From assembly GCF_021117295.1 (NCBI RefSeq), contig NZ_CP088247.1, forward strand, positions 3,735,001 through 3,799,000: a stretch of 64,000 nt of DNA. The letters run 5' to 3'. Below the pieces are notes generated by a model that worked only from the letters and a program-made list of their open reading frames with translations, was not told the origin of the DNA and ran no database searches. How positions within the stretch are numbered: position 1 is the first letter of the stretch; the number at the start of each line of letters is the position of its first letter. Of this stretch, positions 43,037 to 52,009 are shown piece by piece. A program made the position numbers and the translations under genes. Source of the DNA: Methylorubrum sp. B1-46. GTDB lineage: Bacteria; Pseudomonadota; Alphaproteobacteria; Rhizobiales; Beijerinckiaceae.

Positions 43037-44479
43037 ATGATGCGACACCTCATTCCGGCGACCCTGCTGCTCGCCCTCCTCGGCGGGACCGCGCTTGCGG
43101 GCCAGGCGCCGGGGCCCGCCTCGGCGCCGGACGTGCCGGTCGGCCCCCGCGACCGGTTCTACACCTCGGACCAGTTCTCCAACACGGTCTCGGTGATCGA
43201 CCCAGCCGCCAATACGCTCCTAGGCGTGATCCGTCTCGGCGACACGACGCCCGCGAACCTGAGCCCGCTCTATCGCGGCCAGCTCCTGGTCCACGGCATG
43301 GGCTTCTCGCCCGACCGCAAGACCCTGCTCGCCGTCTCGATCGGCTCGAACTCGGTCAGCTTCATCGACACCGCCACCAACACTGTGCGCCGCACAACCT
43401 ATGTCGGCCGCTCGCCGCACGAGGCGTTCTTCACGCCGGATGGGCGCGAGGTCTGGGTCAGCGTGCGCGGCGAGGACTACGTCGCGATCCTCGACGCGGG
43501 GACCGGCAAGGAGACGGGCCGGATCACGGTGCCAAACGGGCCCGGCATGACGATCTTCTCGCCCGACGGGCGTTACGGCTACGTCTGCTCCAGCTTCAGC
43601 CCCGAGACGGTCGCCATCGACGTGAAGAGCCGCGAGATCGTCGGGCGGATCAAGCAGGAGAGCCCGTTCTGCCCCGACATCGCGGCGACGCCCGACGGCA
43701 AGCAGGTGTGGTTCACCCTCAAGGACGTCGGCCGCGTCCAGGTGTTCGAGGCCACGCCGCCGTTCAAGGCGCTCAAGACCATCGAGACCGGACCGATCAC
43801 CAACCACGTCAACATCGCGCGCACGAAGGCCGGGCAGTTCGCCTACGTGACGATCGGCGGCCTGAACCAAGTGAAGGTGTTCCGCACCGACGACTTCTCG
43901 CAGGTCGCGACGATTCCCACCGGCGCGCTCCCGCACGGCCTCTGGCCCTCGGGCGATGGTTCGCGGATCTATGTCGGCCTGGAGAATGCCGACGCGGTCG
44001 CGGTGATCGACACCGGCAGCAACGCGGTGATCGCCACCATCCCGATCGGCCAGGGGCCGCAGGGGGTGGCCTACGTCCCGGACGCGGTGTCGGAGGGAGC
44101 GGGTGCGCCGAACCTCCAGCCGCTGGGCGCGGCGGGCCAGTCGAGCACGCTGACGCTGGCCGGGCCGGATGGCAAGGCGGCCACGCAGGTCACGCTGTTC
44201 GACCAGGGCGTGTTGCAGACCCTGCAGGCGGCGGTGACGGGCCTCACGCCGAAGAAGCCCTACGTGCTGGCCCTCTCGGCCGATCCGAAGGGCGCCGGGC
44301 CGCTGGAGCCGCTGGCCGCCTTCATGACGAACCCGGCGGGCGCGGCCATCGTCAACGCCGTGGGCCCGATCCGGCAGGTGACGCAGAACGCGAACGAGGC
44401 CGCGCGGCGAAGCCTCGTCATCGTCGAGGGCAAGCCCGGCGAGACCGGCGCGACGGTCCAGACGCAGGCACCGCGCTGA
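43037..44479 (+). CDS. YncE-like beta-propeller protein, exported
   Basis: 480 residues with signal peptide MMRHLIPATLLLALLGGTALAG. Repeated propeller blades: SNTVSVIDPAANTLLGVIRLG, GSNSVSFIDTATNTVRRTTYVG, DYVAILDAGTGKETGRITVPNG, ADAVAVIDTGSNAVIATIPIGQGPQG. YVTN-type seven-bladed fold. The last 120 residues differ (LTLAGPDGKAATQVTLFDQG). Role unclear; often beside DUF305 and redox proteins. Periplasmic; follows DUF305 by 46 bases. Confidence 0.87.
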   Translation: MMRHLIPATLLLALLGGTALAGQAPGPASAPDVPVGPRDRFYTSDQFSNTVSVIDPAANTLLGVIRLGDTTPANLSPLYRGQLLVHGMGFSPDRKTLLAVSIGSNSVSFIDTATNTVRRTTYVGRSPHEAFFTPDGREVWVSVRGEDYVAILDAGTGKETGRITVPNGPGMTIFSPDGRYGYVCSSFSPETVAIDVKSREIVGRIKQESPFCPDIAATPDGKQVWFTLKDVGRVQVFEATPPFKALKTIETGPITNHVNIARTKAGQFAYVTIGGLNQVKVFRTDDFSQVATIPTGALPHGLWPSGDGSRIYVGLENADAVAVIDTGSNAVIATIPIGQGPQGVAYVPDAVSEGAGAPNLQPLGAAGQSSTLTLAGPDGKAATQVTLFDQGVLQTLQAAVTGLTPKKPYVLALSADPKGAGPLEPLAAFMTNPAGAAIVNAVGPIRQVTQNANEAARRSLVIVEGKPGETGATVQTQAPR

Positions 44480-44488
44480 CCGGACGAG

Positions 44489-44512
44489 GGGGGCGGTCGC
44501 CGGACCGCCCCC
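44489..44512. terminator. hairpin between YncE-like and cytochrome genes
   Basis: GGGGGCGGTC pairs with GACCGCCCCC around GCCG, then TGTTTCC. Lies between convergent genes ending at 44479 and 44529. Confidence 0.65.
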
Positions 44513-44528
44513 TGTTTCCAGCCGCGCC

Positions 44529-44849
44529 TCAGTAGGTGTCGGCGAGGTAGGCGGCGATGGCCTTGGCCTGCGCCGCGTCGATCGGCGCGTGGTAGACCTT
44601 GACCATCTTGGTCACCTCGGACTCCCAGAAGGCCGCGCCTTTGCCGGGCGGCTGCATCGCGATGTAGTCCACCGAATGGCAGACGAGGCAGTTCGCCTGG
44701 GCCGCCTCGAAGCCCTCCGCGTGCGTGCCGGCCTTCGGCGCCCGCAGCTCCGCGGTCGGCTCCGGCACCGCGTAGGATTTCGGGGCGGCGAGGGCCGCGC
44801 CGGTGGCGAGGGCAAGCGCCGCCGTCAGGGCGAGGGTGGTGCGGGTCAT
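44529..44849 (-). CDS. small c-type cytochrome, SorB-like
   Basis: 106 residues with a signal peptide (MTRTTLALTAALALATGAALAA). CLVCH (C54, C57, H58) binds one haem. The end YHAPIDAAQAKAIAAYLADTY is typical of sulfite dehydrogenase cytochrome subunits. Starts 14 bases after SorA. It takes electrons from the sulfite dehydrogenase and passes them to the respiratory chain. Confidence 0.87.
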   Translation of the reverse strand: MTRTTLALTAALALATGAALAAPKSYAVPEPTAELRAPKAGTHAEGFEAAQANCLVCHSVDYIAMQPPGKGAAFWESEVTKMVKVYHAPIDAAQAKAIAAYLADTY

Positions 44850-44862
44850 CGTCGTCACTCCC

Positions 44863-46074
44863 TCAGGCCGCGCGCACGCGGGTGGTCTCGACCACGTTGC
44901 GCAGGTACCCGGCCGGGTTCCAGCGCGGCTCCATCGGCTGGCTCGCCCCGTCGTTGGCGGTTGCCCGCACCCGGATCGCGTGCGCCCCCTGCGATAGCTC
45001 CGCGTCGAGGGTCCAGGGCCGGAAGGCGTAGGGGCCGAGATCCTGCCCGAGCCGCGCTTCCGCCCAGGTCTTGCCGTCGTCGGTCGAGACCGCCACCGAC
45101 TTGATTCCCGAGCCACCATCGAAGGCGATGCCGCGCAAGGGCGTGCGCCCGGCCTTCACGTCCGCCCCGTCGGTCAGGTTGGTGAGAAAGGAGCGCACGG
45201 TGAAGCGGTTGATCGGCACGGTCTTGTCCGCCGCCTTGCCGGGTTGCGTGCAGGCGCAGTCGTTGTCGGGGATGCGATAGGCCTTCTGCATCCAGAAGCC
45301 GTCGAAGGATTTGTCGAGCACGCTGATGCTCTCCAGGTGCTTGACCCAGTAGGTGCCGTAGAATCCTGGCACGACGAGGCGCAGGGGATAGCCGTTGAGC
45401 CAGGGCAGATCCTGCCCGTTCATGCCCCAGGCGAGCATCACCTGCCCGTCGCGGGCGTGGTCGAGCTTGAGCGACTTGGCGAAGTCCGGCGTCTCCGGGA
45501 TCACCGGGCCGTCAAGGCCGGTGAAGGCGACCTCGACGGCGCCCGCCTTCACCCCGGCCTTGTCGAGCACCGCCTTCAGCGGCACGCCGGTCCATCGGGC
45601 GCAGCCCATCGCCCCGTTGGCGAGCTGCCCGCCGGCCATGCGCGGTTCGAAGAAGCCGCGAGAGTTGCCCGAGCACTGATTGACCGCGACGATCTCGGTC
45701 GTCGGCATCGCCTTCAGGTCGGCGAGCGAGAGCGAGACCTCCTTCTCGACATGGCCCTTGATCGCAACCCGGTAGGTCTCGGGGTCGATCTCGGTCGGGA
45801 TGTCGGCGAGGTGGTAGCGCACGAAGAACGCGTCGTTGGGCGTGATGGCGCCCTCGTCGAACACCGAGAACGGGGTCTCCAGTTGCGGCGGGCGCGCGGT
45901 CATCTGGAGCAGCGGGCGCTTGCCCGGATAGGCCACCAGGGGCCGCTCGCCGTTGCCGAAGGGCAGCGTGGTGGTGTCGCCCGCGAGTGCCCGCAACGAC
46001 GCGAAGCTGCCGCCGCCGAGGCCCGCCAGGGCGGTGAGACCCGCCCGCCTGATGAGATCGCGTCTGTCGAGCAT
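44863..46074 (-). CDS. Tat-exported sulfite:cytochrome c oxidoreductase, SorA-like
   Basis: 403 residues from ATG 46074. Tat signal MLDRRDLIRRAGLTALAGLG. Moco domain: FFVRYHLADIPTEIDPETYRVAIKGHV, catalytic C134 in AVNQCSGNSRGFFEPRMAGGQL, LPWLNGYPLRLVVPGFYGTYWVKHLESI. C-terminal Ig-like dimer domain: KSVAVSTDDGKTWAEARL. Oxidises sulfite in the periplasm; partner is the cytochrome downstream. The sigma/anti-sigma genes upstream suggest ECF control. Confidence 0.92.
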   Translation of the reverse strand: MLDRRDLIRRAGLTALAGLGGGSFASLRALAGDTTTLPFGNGERPLVAYPGKRPLLQMTARPPQLETPFSVFDEGAITPNDAFFVRYHLADIPTEIDPETYRVAIKGHVEKEVSLSLADLKAMPTTEIVAVNQCSGNSRGFFEPRMAGGQLANGAMGCARWTGVPLKAVLDKAGVKAGAVEVAFTGLDGPVIPETPDFAKSLKLDHARDGQVMLAWGMNGQDLPWLNGYPLRLVVPGFYGTYWVKHLESISVLDKSFDGFWMQKAYRIPDNDCACTQPGKAADKTVPINRFTVRSFLTNLTDGADVKAGRTPLRGIAFDGGSGIKSVAVSTDDGKTWAEARLGQDLGPYAFRPWTLDAELSQGAHAIRVRATANDGASQPMEPRWNPAGYLRNVVETTRVRAA

Positions 46075-46197
46075 CCGATTCCTCCCCGGTTTCGCGCGTG
46101 ACTCCGGCGACCGGGCCCGCGACGTGCGGAGGAGGAGACGCACGTCGCCCCCGGTCTATTCGCGGCGGGTCGAAATAAATTCCGCGGCCCGCGCCGG

Positions 46198-46914
46198 TCA
46201 GCCGGTGCAGGGGCGTTCAGAGAGGCCGGTGGCCCGGTCCAGGGCGAGCCGCAGGCGGTCCGTCTTGGTCGGTTCGGTGAGGAGCACGGCCGCCTCGGCC
46301 AGCAGGGCGAAGCGCTCGGCCGGCACCGTCTCGGACAGGAGGACGTAGCGGCGCCCCTTGCTGTCCCAGCGCGCCACACGCAGGTCGCGGTCCCCTTGCG
46401 CGATCTCGAGTCCGGCCTGCCCGCGCGACGGCCTGCTCCAGACGGCGAGCCGGCAGCCGTGACGCCCCTCGTAACCGGCAAGCCGGCCAGCCGAACCGTC
46501 ACCCTCGGACAGGTAGACCAAGCGGAAGCCCGCCGCCCCGAGATCGAGGGGGAAGCCGTTCAGGCCGCCCGCGGGCTGCATGGCGTTCGCGGGTGCGCCC
46601 GCCGCACTCCAGGCCATGAAGGCCGCGCGCGCGGCGTCGGCCGGCGGGCGAGACGACGGGGCCAGCCAGCCGGTGCCGACGAGGACGACCAGGGCCGCGG
46701 CGCACGCCCATCCGAGGGAGGCGCGGGCCATCGGCGCGCGCGGGGGCGGCACGACCGCAGCCTTCACCTCCCGTTTCACCCCCTGCTTCAGCCGGGTCAG
46801 GGTCGCGACCCGCGCGGCCAGGACCGGATCGCGGGCCAGCGTCTCCGCGACCGCGCGCCGGTCCTTCGCATCAAGTTCCCCATCGACGTAGGCATTGAGG
46901 GTCTCCCAGCGCAT
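46198..46914 (-). CDS. anti-sigma factor for the second ECF sigma
   Basis: 238 residues from ATG 46914 (a GTG at 46917 is in frame). Start MRWETLNAYVDGELDAKDRRAVAETLARDPVLAARV is a RseA/ChrR-type region. A membrane helix (residues 68-86, LGWACAAALVVLVGTGWLA) and a periplasmic domain follow (PAGGLNGFPLDLGAAGFRLVYLSEGDGS). Overlaps the sigma stop (TGATG). Holds the ECF sigma inactive at the membrane. Confidence 0.83.
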   Translation of the reverse strand: MRWETLNAYVDGELDAKDRRAVAETLARDPVLAARVATLTRLKQGVKREVKAAVVPPPRAPMARASLGWACAAALVVLVGTGWLAPSSRPPADAARAAFMAWSAAGAPANAMQPAGGLNGFPLDLGAAGFRLVYLSEGDGSAGRLAGYEGRHGCRLAVWSRPSRGQAGLEIAQGDRDLRVARWDSKGRRYVLLSETVPAERFALLAEAAVLLTEPTKTDRLRLALDRATGLSERPCTG

Positions 46915-47402
46915 CACGGCCCCTCGCTCCCATCGGACGGCTCGGCGATCCGGTGCAGCATGATCCGCCTCGCCCTGTGCAGACGGCTCATGACCGTGCC
47001 GACGGGAATGCCGAGCCGTTTGGCGGTCTCCCGGTAGCTCAGGCCTTCGACGTCCACGCAGGTCACGACCTTTCGGCAGGGTGCATCGAGGGTGGCGAAA
47101 GCCTGGCGCACGGCGATGGCCTCAATCAGGCGGTCGTCGAACCCTTCGTCGGGCCAATCCACGAGATCGTCCTCGCGGCGGGTCCGGTTCCGGCGGAGCC
47201 GATCGATCCAGGCGTGGCGCACGATCCGGAACAGGTAGGCGCGGGCCGCCCGCGGTTCGCTCGGCGTCGTCCCCGTCGAGAGCGCCTTGAGGGCGCTCTG
47301 CTGCATCAGGTCGCGCGCGGCGTCGGGCTCCCGCGTCAGCGTCAGCGCGTAGCGGAACAGGCGCGGCCACGCTTCGACGAGGTGCTCACCGATGGACCGC
47401 AT
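46914..47402 (-). CDS. second ECF sigma factor
   Basis: 162 residues. Region 2 (PRLFRYALTLTREPDAARDLMQQSALKAL, YLFRIVRHAWIDRLRRNRTR) and region 4 (DAPCRKVVTCVDVEGLSYRETAKRLGIPVGTVMSRLHRARRIML). Heads the leftward sigma, anti-sigma, sorA, cytochrome order. Differs from the 42 kb sigma, so the two sulfur/redox blocks have separate ECF inputs. Confidence 0.9.
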   Translation of the reverse strand: MRSIGEHLVEAWPRLFRYALTLTREPDAARDLMQQSALKALSTGTTPSEPRAARAYLFRIVRHAWIDRLRRNRTRREDDLVDWPDEGFDDRLIEAIAVRQAFATLDAPCRKVVTCVDVEGLSYRETAKRLGIPVGTVMSRLHRARRIMLHRIAEPSDGSEGP

Positions 47403-48100
47403 CCTGATGTGTCATCCTCCCCGCACTCCATAGCACATCGATGCATGTCCACACAGAGTCGCAACGGTCGTCGATGGTTGTGGATGTCGGGAGGCCTTAC
47501 ACCTCTGCAGCGCTACTCGGAGCGTTGCTGTTGCTGAACAATCGATTGCAAGCTCGTATGTCTGCTTTCAGGCATTGTGAGGATGCGGTTTTAAGACCGG
47601 GGTGGGCGCGAAGCTGAATGTCCGGTTCCGGGTATCGAGTTGATGTCCGCTCATGGCGCAAAGCCGAACAATCGGCGGGCGGACCTTTGACCCCTTGCAG
47701 ACCTTTGAGCCTGCCAGCCAAGAGGTCCGCTCCGGTGGAATAAGCCGACTTGGAGGCGGTCACGATATCAGCAGGTACGGGCACATTAGCGACCGCGACC
47801 CAGCGGCGGCCAAGGCCTTAGTATCCCTGCCATTTGCCGCCTGGGGATGCCGCAAGCCGGACAGGTCCGCCATGCTGTTCAGGCGCCGTTCCACGCCCAT
47901 CCCCGAGGCGGCCTTCGCGTAGGCGCGGAGCTTGCGGCGTGGATAACGACGCGGACCGTCTTGGCCTCGGGCCGGCATTCCCCCATCTCAGCCAGACGCT
48001 CTCCAAGAGGCATTCACCAGATGATAGCCGCGACGCCGCATCCTTCCCGTTAGCCTAGGAGTGCCGCGTCGTCCGCCGGGCTCCGACGAGGACGCCCGCC
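47403..48100. other. intergenic region without a supported gene
   Basis: Several short frames run through on both strands, including a minus-strand frame with RRKLRAYAKAASGMGVERRLNSMADLSGL (about 47800-47950), but nothing is recognisable and no ribosome site stands out. It includes a TTTGACCCCTTGCAGACC repeat like that near 35760. It looks like decayed accessory DNA. Confidence 0.45.
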
Positions 48101-48454
48101 ATGGTCAAGGCGTACAGCTACATTCGGTTCTCACGCCCCGAGCAGTTGCGCGGCGACAGCCTGCGCCGCCAGACCGAGGCCGCCAACAAGTGGGCCGCCA
48201 AGCGCGGCGTCGTGATCGACGAGAGCCTTCGGGATCTCGGCGTCAGCGCCCTCCGCGGCGCCAACCGCATCAAGGGCGCGCTCGGGCGCTTCCACGACCT
48301 CGTCGAGAAGGGCCAGGTCCCGGCGGGCTCCTACCTGATCGTCGAGAGCCTGGACCGACTGAGCCGCAAGGCGGTGGGCGAGGTCCTGCCGGACTTCATG
48401 CTGCTCATCAACGCGGGCATCGTCATCGTCACGCTTCTAAACCGGCAGGAATAA
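48101..48454 (+). pseudogene. N-terminal fragment of a serine recombinase
   Basis: 117 residues: AYSYIRFSRPEQLRGDSLRRQTEAANKWAAKRG with the catalytic serine (IRFS), RGANRIKGALGRFHDLVEKGQVPAGSYLIVESLDRLSRKAVGEVL, IVIVTLLN. It is the resolvase/invertase N-domain of a large serine recombinase. The frame stops at 48454, so the recombinase zinc-ribbon DNA-binding parts are lost. Probably the relic of an island's integration system. Confidence 0.8.
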
Positions 48455-48530
48455 CGCAGGGCGCCCCCCGTTACGCGTTACGAAAATTTCCAAGCACATG
48501 ACTACATCGATTTCTGCAAAAAAATTGCAC

Positions 48531-48568
48531 AATTCTGCAAAATCATGATACTCACGTTTTGCAGAATT
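48531..48568. promoter_or_regulatory. 12-bp inverted repeat upstream of the 48626 gene
   Basis: AATTCTGCAAAA (48531-48542) and TTTTGCAGAATT (48557-48568) are exact inverted copies 14 bases apart; a third half-site TTTCTGCAAAA is at about 48510. This AT-rich stretch lies 58-95 bases before the ATG at 48626: a likely operator and promoter. Confidence 0.55.
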
Positions 48569-48625
48569 CAGGGCGACCGAAGGGCGTCGAGCTGGCATCG
48601 TCAGGAGGTCGAAAGGAGACCGACG

Positions 48626-50101
48626 ATGTCCGACACCAACGAAGCCGTCGCCAAGCTCATCAAGGATGCGCTGATGAAGGCCACCCACCCCGAGGCGCAT
48701 CTGCTGGTCCTGGCTGAGGCGCTGCTCGATCCCCGGATCGACGATCCGCTTCCTGCCGGCGCCGCCCGCAAGATGAAGGAGGCCGAGGCCTTCGCCGCCG
48801 CCACCGTCGTGACACGCATGATGCGGCGCCATGGCCTCAACCCCTCCGACGTGTGCAGGGGCGCGGGGGTCGCCAACAACCCCAAGGAGTATTTCGCCTT
48901 CCATCTGACCCAGGGCGAGATGGACGCCTCCGGCAAGGCGAAGGCGCCCCTGAAGCCCGGACGCCGCATCCATAAGGGGCTCGTCCCCTACGTGCGGCTG
49001 GCCCGGACGGTGGCCGGGATGGCCTCGGCGCCGGAGGCCGACCTGCTGCAGGAACTCGCCATCGAGGTGGGCGGCTACCTTGCGCCGTTCGCGTCGGCCG
49101 ACCGCAGCCCGTGGGAGCTCCTGGCGGAGGACCTCACCATGCTGGCCATCTACTTCGGCAAGACCCGCGACGGCTCGGACGGGGAGCCCGTCGACCTCAA
49201 GCGGTTCTTCTCGGACGCGATCCGCATGGGCGTGGGCTACAGCGTCGCCAAGGACCGGATGATGCCGGAGCCCGAGGAGCCGGTCCCGGACGCCGGGTTC
49301 TGGCAGGCGCCGACGGTGCCGCTGTTCGCCCGCACGGTGGCGGTGGGGGCGGTCGAGTGCCGGACCTGGGACGAGACCGTCGATGGCGAAAGGTTCGTCG
49401 TGCCGCTCGGCGAGATGAAGGCCAACGTGGTCGAGGTCTACCACCTCGGGCTGGTGCCCGACGGGCGCGGCCTGCGGACGGTCGTCTTCGCCGAGCCGTG
49501 GACGGCGCTGTTCGGCAAGCCCAACGACGGCCGTGCGAGGTCTTGGGGCGATTCCGGGCTCTCCCACTTCGAGCAGGGCACGCCGTTCTCGGGCGGCTTG
49601 CACATTTCGGCCGGCGACGCGCCGTTCGGGGTGTCATTCGCGGACGACGCGCTGTCCTTCGGCTGCCCCGAGTACGAGCAGCACGTCCGCGACCTGCTCG
49701 TGTCCGCCGAGGAGGCGGGGCCCCACACCTTCGAGGCCGGCTACTGCTACGAGATGGTCAATGTCGCCCGGCGGATCGACCTGGACGCCGAGGTGCTGGA
49801 GACGCTCCTGCGGCGCGCCGGGGACGAGAAGTGGCGCACGATGCTGCGCTTCCTCAAGGAGCCGCCGCCGTTCGCCGAGGCCTTCGTCCTGCCCCGCTCG
49901 GTCAAGCTCACGGGCGGCGCGACCTCGGAGGAGATGCGTGACCGGATGGAGGAGGCGCTGCACGGGGACGGACAGGCCGTGGTGCGGGGGCTGACCGAGG
50001 CCGTAACCAAGCGGGCGCGGGCGATGGACGCCTTCATGGCCGAGCGGATCGACGCCGAGCGCTGGCGGCGTGACCGCTTCCGCCGGTTGATGCGGAGCTG
50101 A
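48626..50101 (+). CDS. large protein of unknown function
   Basis: 491 residues from ATG 48626 with a strong ribosome site (GAAAGGAG). Unrecognised. Segments: SDTNEAVAKLIKDALMKATHPEAHLLVLAEALLD, MMRRHGLNPSDVCRGAGVANNPKEYFAFH (HTH-like look), PEADLLQELAIEVGGYLAPFASADRSPWELLAEDLTML, LFARTVAVGAVECRTWDETVDGERFVVPLGEMKANVVEVYHLG. The middle may be a beta-rich binding domain. Preceded by a candidate operator, followed by another unknown gene in the same direction. Island cargo; no toxin, nuclease or repair motif seen. Confidence 0.6.
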   Translation: MSDTNEAVAKLIKDALMKATHPEAHLLVLAEALLDPRIDDPLPAGAARKMKEAEAFAAATVVTRMMRRHGLNPSDVCRGAGVANNPKEYFAFHLTQGEMDASGKAKAPLKPGRRIHKGLVPYVRLARTVAGMASAPEADLLQELAIEVGGYLAPFASADRSPWELLAEDLTMLAIYFGKTRDGSDGEPVDLKRFFSDAIRMGVGYSVAKDRMMPEPEEPVPDAGFWQAPTVPLFARTVAVGAVECRTWDETVDGERFVVPLGEMKANVVEVYHLGLVPDGRGLRTVVFAEPWTALFGKPNDGRARSWGDSGLSHFEQGTPFSGGLHISAGDAPFGVSFADDALSFGCPEYEQHVRDLLVSAEEAGPHTFEAGYCYEMVNVARRIDLDAEVLETLLRRAGDEKWRTMLRFLKEPPPFAEAFVLPRSVKLTGGATSEEMRDRMEEALHGDGQAVVRGLTEAVTKRARAMDAFMAERIDAERWRRDRFRRLMRS

Positions 50102-50208
50102 CGATATCAGCTTCTCGCATGCTTGCGGCGGCGCATTGAGCAACGGGCTTGATGCGCCGCCGGTTGAAAACCAGCTGCGCGACTTCGCAGTCAACCGGAA
50201 CTGTGACG

Positions 50209-51123
50209 ATGCCGAACGAACACGATGAGCGCGACGAGTATGACGTCTACCTCGACACCTGGGCGCCATCGCCGCAGCTTGAGCACGCGACACTCGATAC
50301 CTACGTAGGCGATGCGCTCATGCAGCACCGCCTTCTCCACAACTATGACCCGAACGCCGTCACGCGAGCTGCTTGGGTTTCTGGCCCCAAGACGATGGAG
50401 GTTGATGAGGAAGCTACCCGACGCGTCGGATACTTTGCGGAGATGCAGCCGAAGTGGTCCGCCGAATTCCGGGACCTCGTCCTGTCGAACGGCGTCCCAT
50501 CCGACAAGTTCGACCTGATCGAGGCAGCGTTTCGTGAAGACTGGGTCGACGGCTTCGCGCGGCGCCAGAACACGCAAACCATGATGGGGATCAAGGCCTC
50601 TATCAGAGACCTCGACCGTCATCAGTACCCCAGCGGCGCGGGAAAATACGTCCTGAAGCAAATACCGGACACGGTAGAGGCTCTGTTGACGCCCGAACAG
50701 ACCCAGGCGCTGTTCGATGCGAACAGCGACCTCATCCAGCAGCGCATGGCGGATTACCTGGACTTGTTCGGCGATCCGAATTCCTCGGGACTCAATCACC
50801 AATCAGTCCGGCGGGGCGTGTTCATGGCGCTGCCCCCGGATGGGCTCCGCCGCGAGCTGCACTACCTGTGCTCATACTCGCTGGCGCTCGGGCCCGTCGA
50901 ACAGTTTGCACAGACCTGGAACTCGGCGAACCGGGGCAGCGGGGTGCCGATGATCTTCTCCGCGCCCCTTCCTGCGGTGCAGTCGAGGACCGTCGCGTTC
51001 GCTCCCTTCATCAAGGACATGGACCTAAGCCAGTTGGAGCTCGTCGTGGCGCCGCCGGTCATGGCTGTGCAACTGACCTATAGCGGCGAGTTCGGCGGCA
51101 TCCACGAGTTCGAGTTTGGGTGA
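50209..51123 (+). CDS. protein of unknown function
   Basis: 304 residues from ATG 50209 (MPNEHDERDEYDVYLDTWAPSPQ). Acidic, soluble. Includes WKAE FRDLVLSNGVPSDKFDLIEAAFREDWVDGFARRQN and VRRGVFMALPPDGLRRELHYLCSYSLALGPVEQFAQTWN. No recognised family. Follows the 48626 gene in the same direction with a 107-base gap, so co-transcription is possible. It ends 94 bases before the convergent membrane-protein gene. Confidence 0.55.
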   Translation: MPNEHDERDEYDVYLDTWAPSPQLEHATLDTYVGDALMQHRLLHNYDPNAVTRAAWVSGPKTMEVDEEATRRVGYFAEMQPKWSAEFRDLVLSNGVPSDKFDLIEAAFREDWVDGFARRQNTQTMMGIKASIRDLDRHQYPSGAGKYVLKQIPDTVEALLTPEQTQALFDANSDLIQQRMADYLDLFGDPNSSGLNHQSVRRGVFMALPPDGLRRELHYLCSYSLALGPVEQFAQTWNSANRGSGVPMIFSAPLPAVQSRTVAFAPFIKDMDLSQLELVVAPPVMAVQLTYSGEFGGIHEFEFG

Positions 51124-51217
51124 TGTTTGAACAGCGCAGCTGGGTCGCGAAAGCGCCCTCAGACGCCGAACTCTATTCTAGGATGCGCCCTTGTGGCCGC
51201 CTGTCCCATAGGCCCCG

Positions 51218-52009
51218 TTAGGCCGCTGAAGGCGGGACAGGTGCCACGCCCTTCTTGCGGGTTGCCGTACCAGCGGGCTTAGTCTTTGGAGTGGGCTTCA
51301 GCAGATCGACAGTCATGAACAAGCGCCGGGCATAACGTTCGGCTTGCCGCTTCACGTCGCCGGGCGTGTTCACGAGGATGAAGGCACCGACGGCGACTGA
51401 AAGGGCGGCCACGGGCCACGCATCGTGCCCCATCCAGATGGCGGCGGCGCCCGAGCCGAGGCCCATCAGGCAGGCGAGGATGCCGATGGGCCTGATGCCC
51501 AACAAGTTGCGTCGGAAACCGTAGCTCAGGTTCTCGTCGAACAGCATGGGATAGTTTTTCGGCCCCCAAGTCCGGGCGCGCAACATCCGCACCATGCCCT
51601 CGTAGCATTGGTCCGCCGCGGCCGGGTCAGCCTCCTCCTCCGCCGTCGTGGGGACGTGGAGACCGGGATCGAGCTTCGCGATCTTGGCGTGCAGCGCCGC
51701 CGTCTGCCGCTCGTCGAGCTCCGGGTGCGCGTAGCGCAGGTAGGCTGTGGCTGGCGCGCCGCCCCACTCCCGCCAGAGCCGCTCCTCCAACCGGGTGCCG
51801 AACGCGCGCGGCACGAACGATAGGACGGTCGCGAGAAAGGCGGAGCTCGCCCCGGTCGTCGCCCACTTGATGGCCGTGGCCCACAATCCGTCCTTGGCGA
51901 ACGCATCGGCCGAAAGCCACGGATAAGCGGCGAGGACGAGGGGGAAGGTGACCACGAGCATCGGAAGGACGCGCGCGTTCAGGATGTAACGGTCGAGGTG
52001 GACCATCAT
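51218..52009 (-). CDS. four-TM membrane protein of the E2-E1-JAB operon
   Basis: 263 residues from ATG 52009, overlapping the stop of the fused gene (ATGATG). Hydrophobic segments near residues 13-31, 45-66, 173-192 and 198-213; residues 70-170 form a soluble middle (EERLWREWGGAPATAYLRYAHPELDERQTAALHAKI). It is the last gene of the leftward operon. Unknown family. In E1/E2/JAB defence systems, membrane proteins are often the toxic effector; here that is inference. It could instead anchor the complex. Confidence 0.62.
   Translation of the reverse strand: MMVHLDRYILNARVLPMLVVTFPLVLAAYPWLSADAFAKDGLWATAIKWATTGASSAFLATVLSFVPRAFGTRLEERLWREWGGAPATAYLRYAHPELDERQTAALHAKIAKLDPGLHVPTTAEEEADPAAADQCYEGMVRMLRARTWGPKNYPMLFDENLSYGFRRNLLGIRPIGILACLMGLGSGAAAIWMGHDAWPVAALSVAVGAFILVNTPGDVKRQAERYARRLFMTVDLLKPTPKTKPAGTATRKKGVAPVPPSAA

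Noticed and set aside
47497..47978. Short minus-strand frames in the 47.4-48.1 kb gap
   Set aside because: No recognisable content, ribosome site or coupling; treated as non-coding or decayed DNA.
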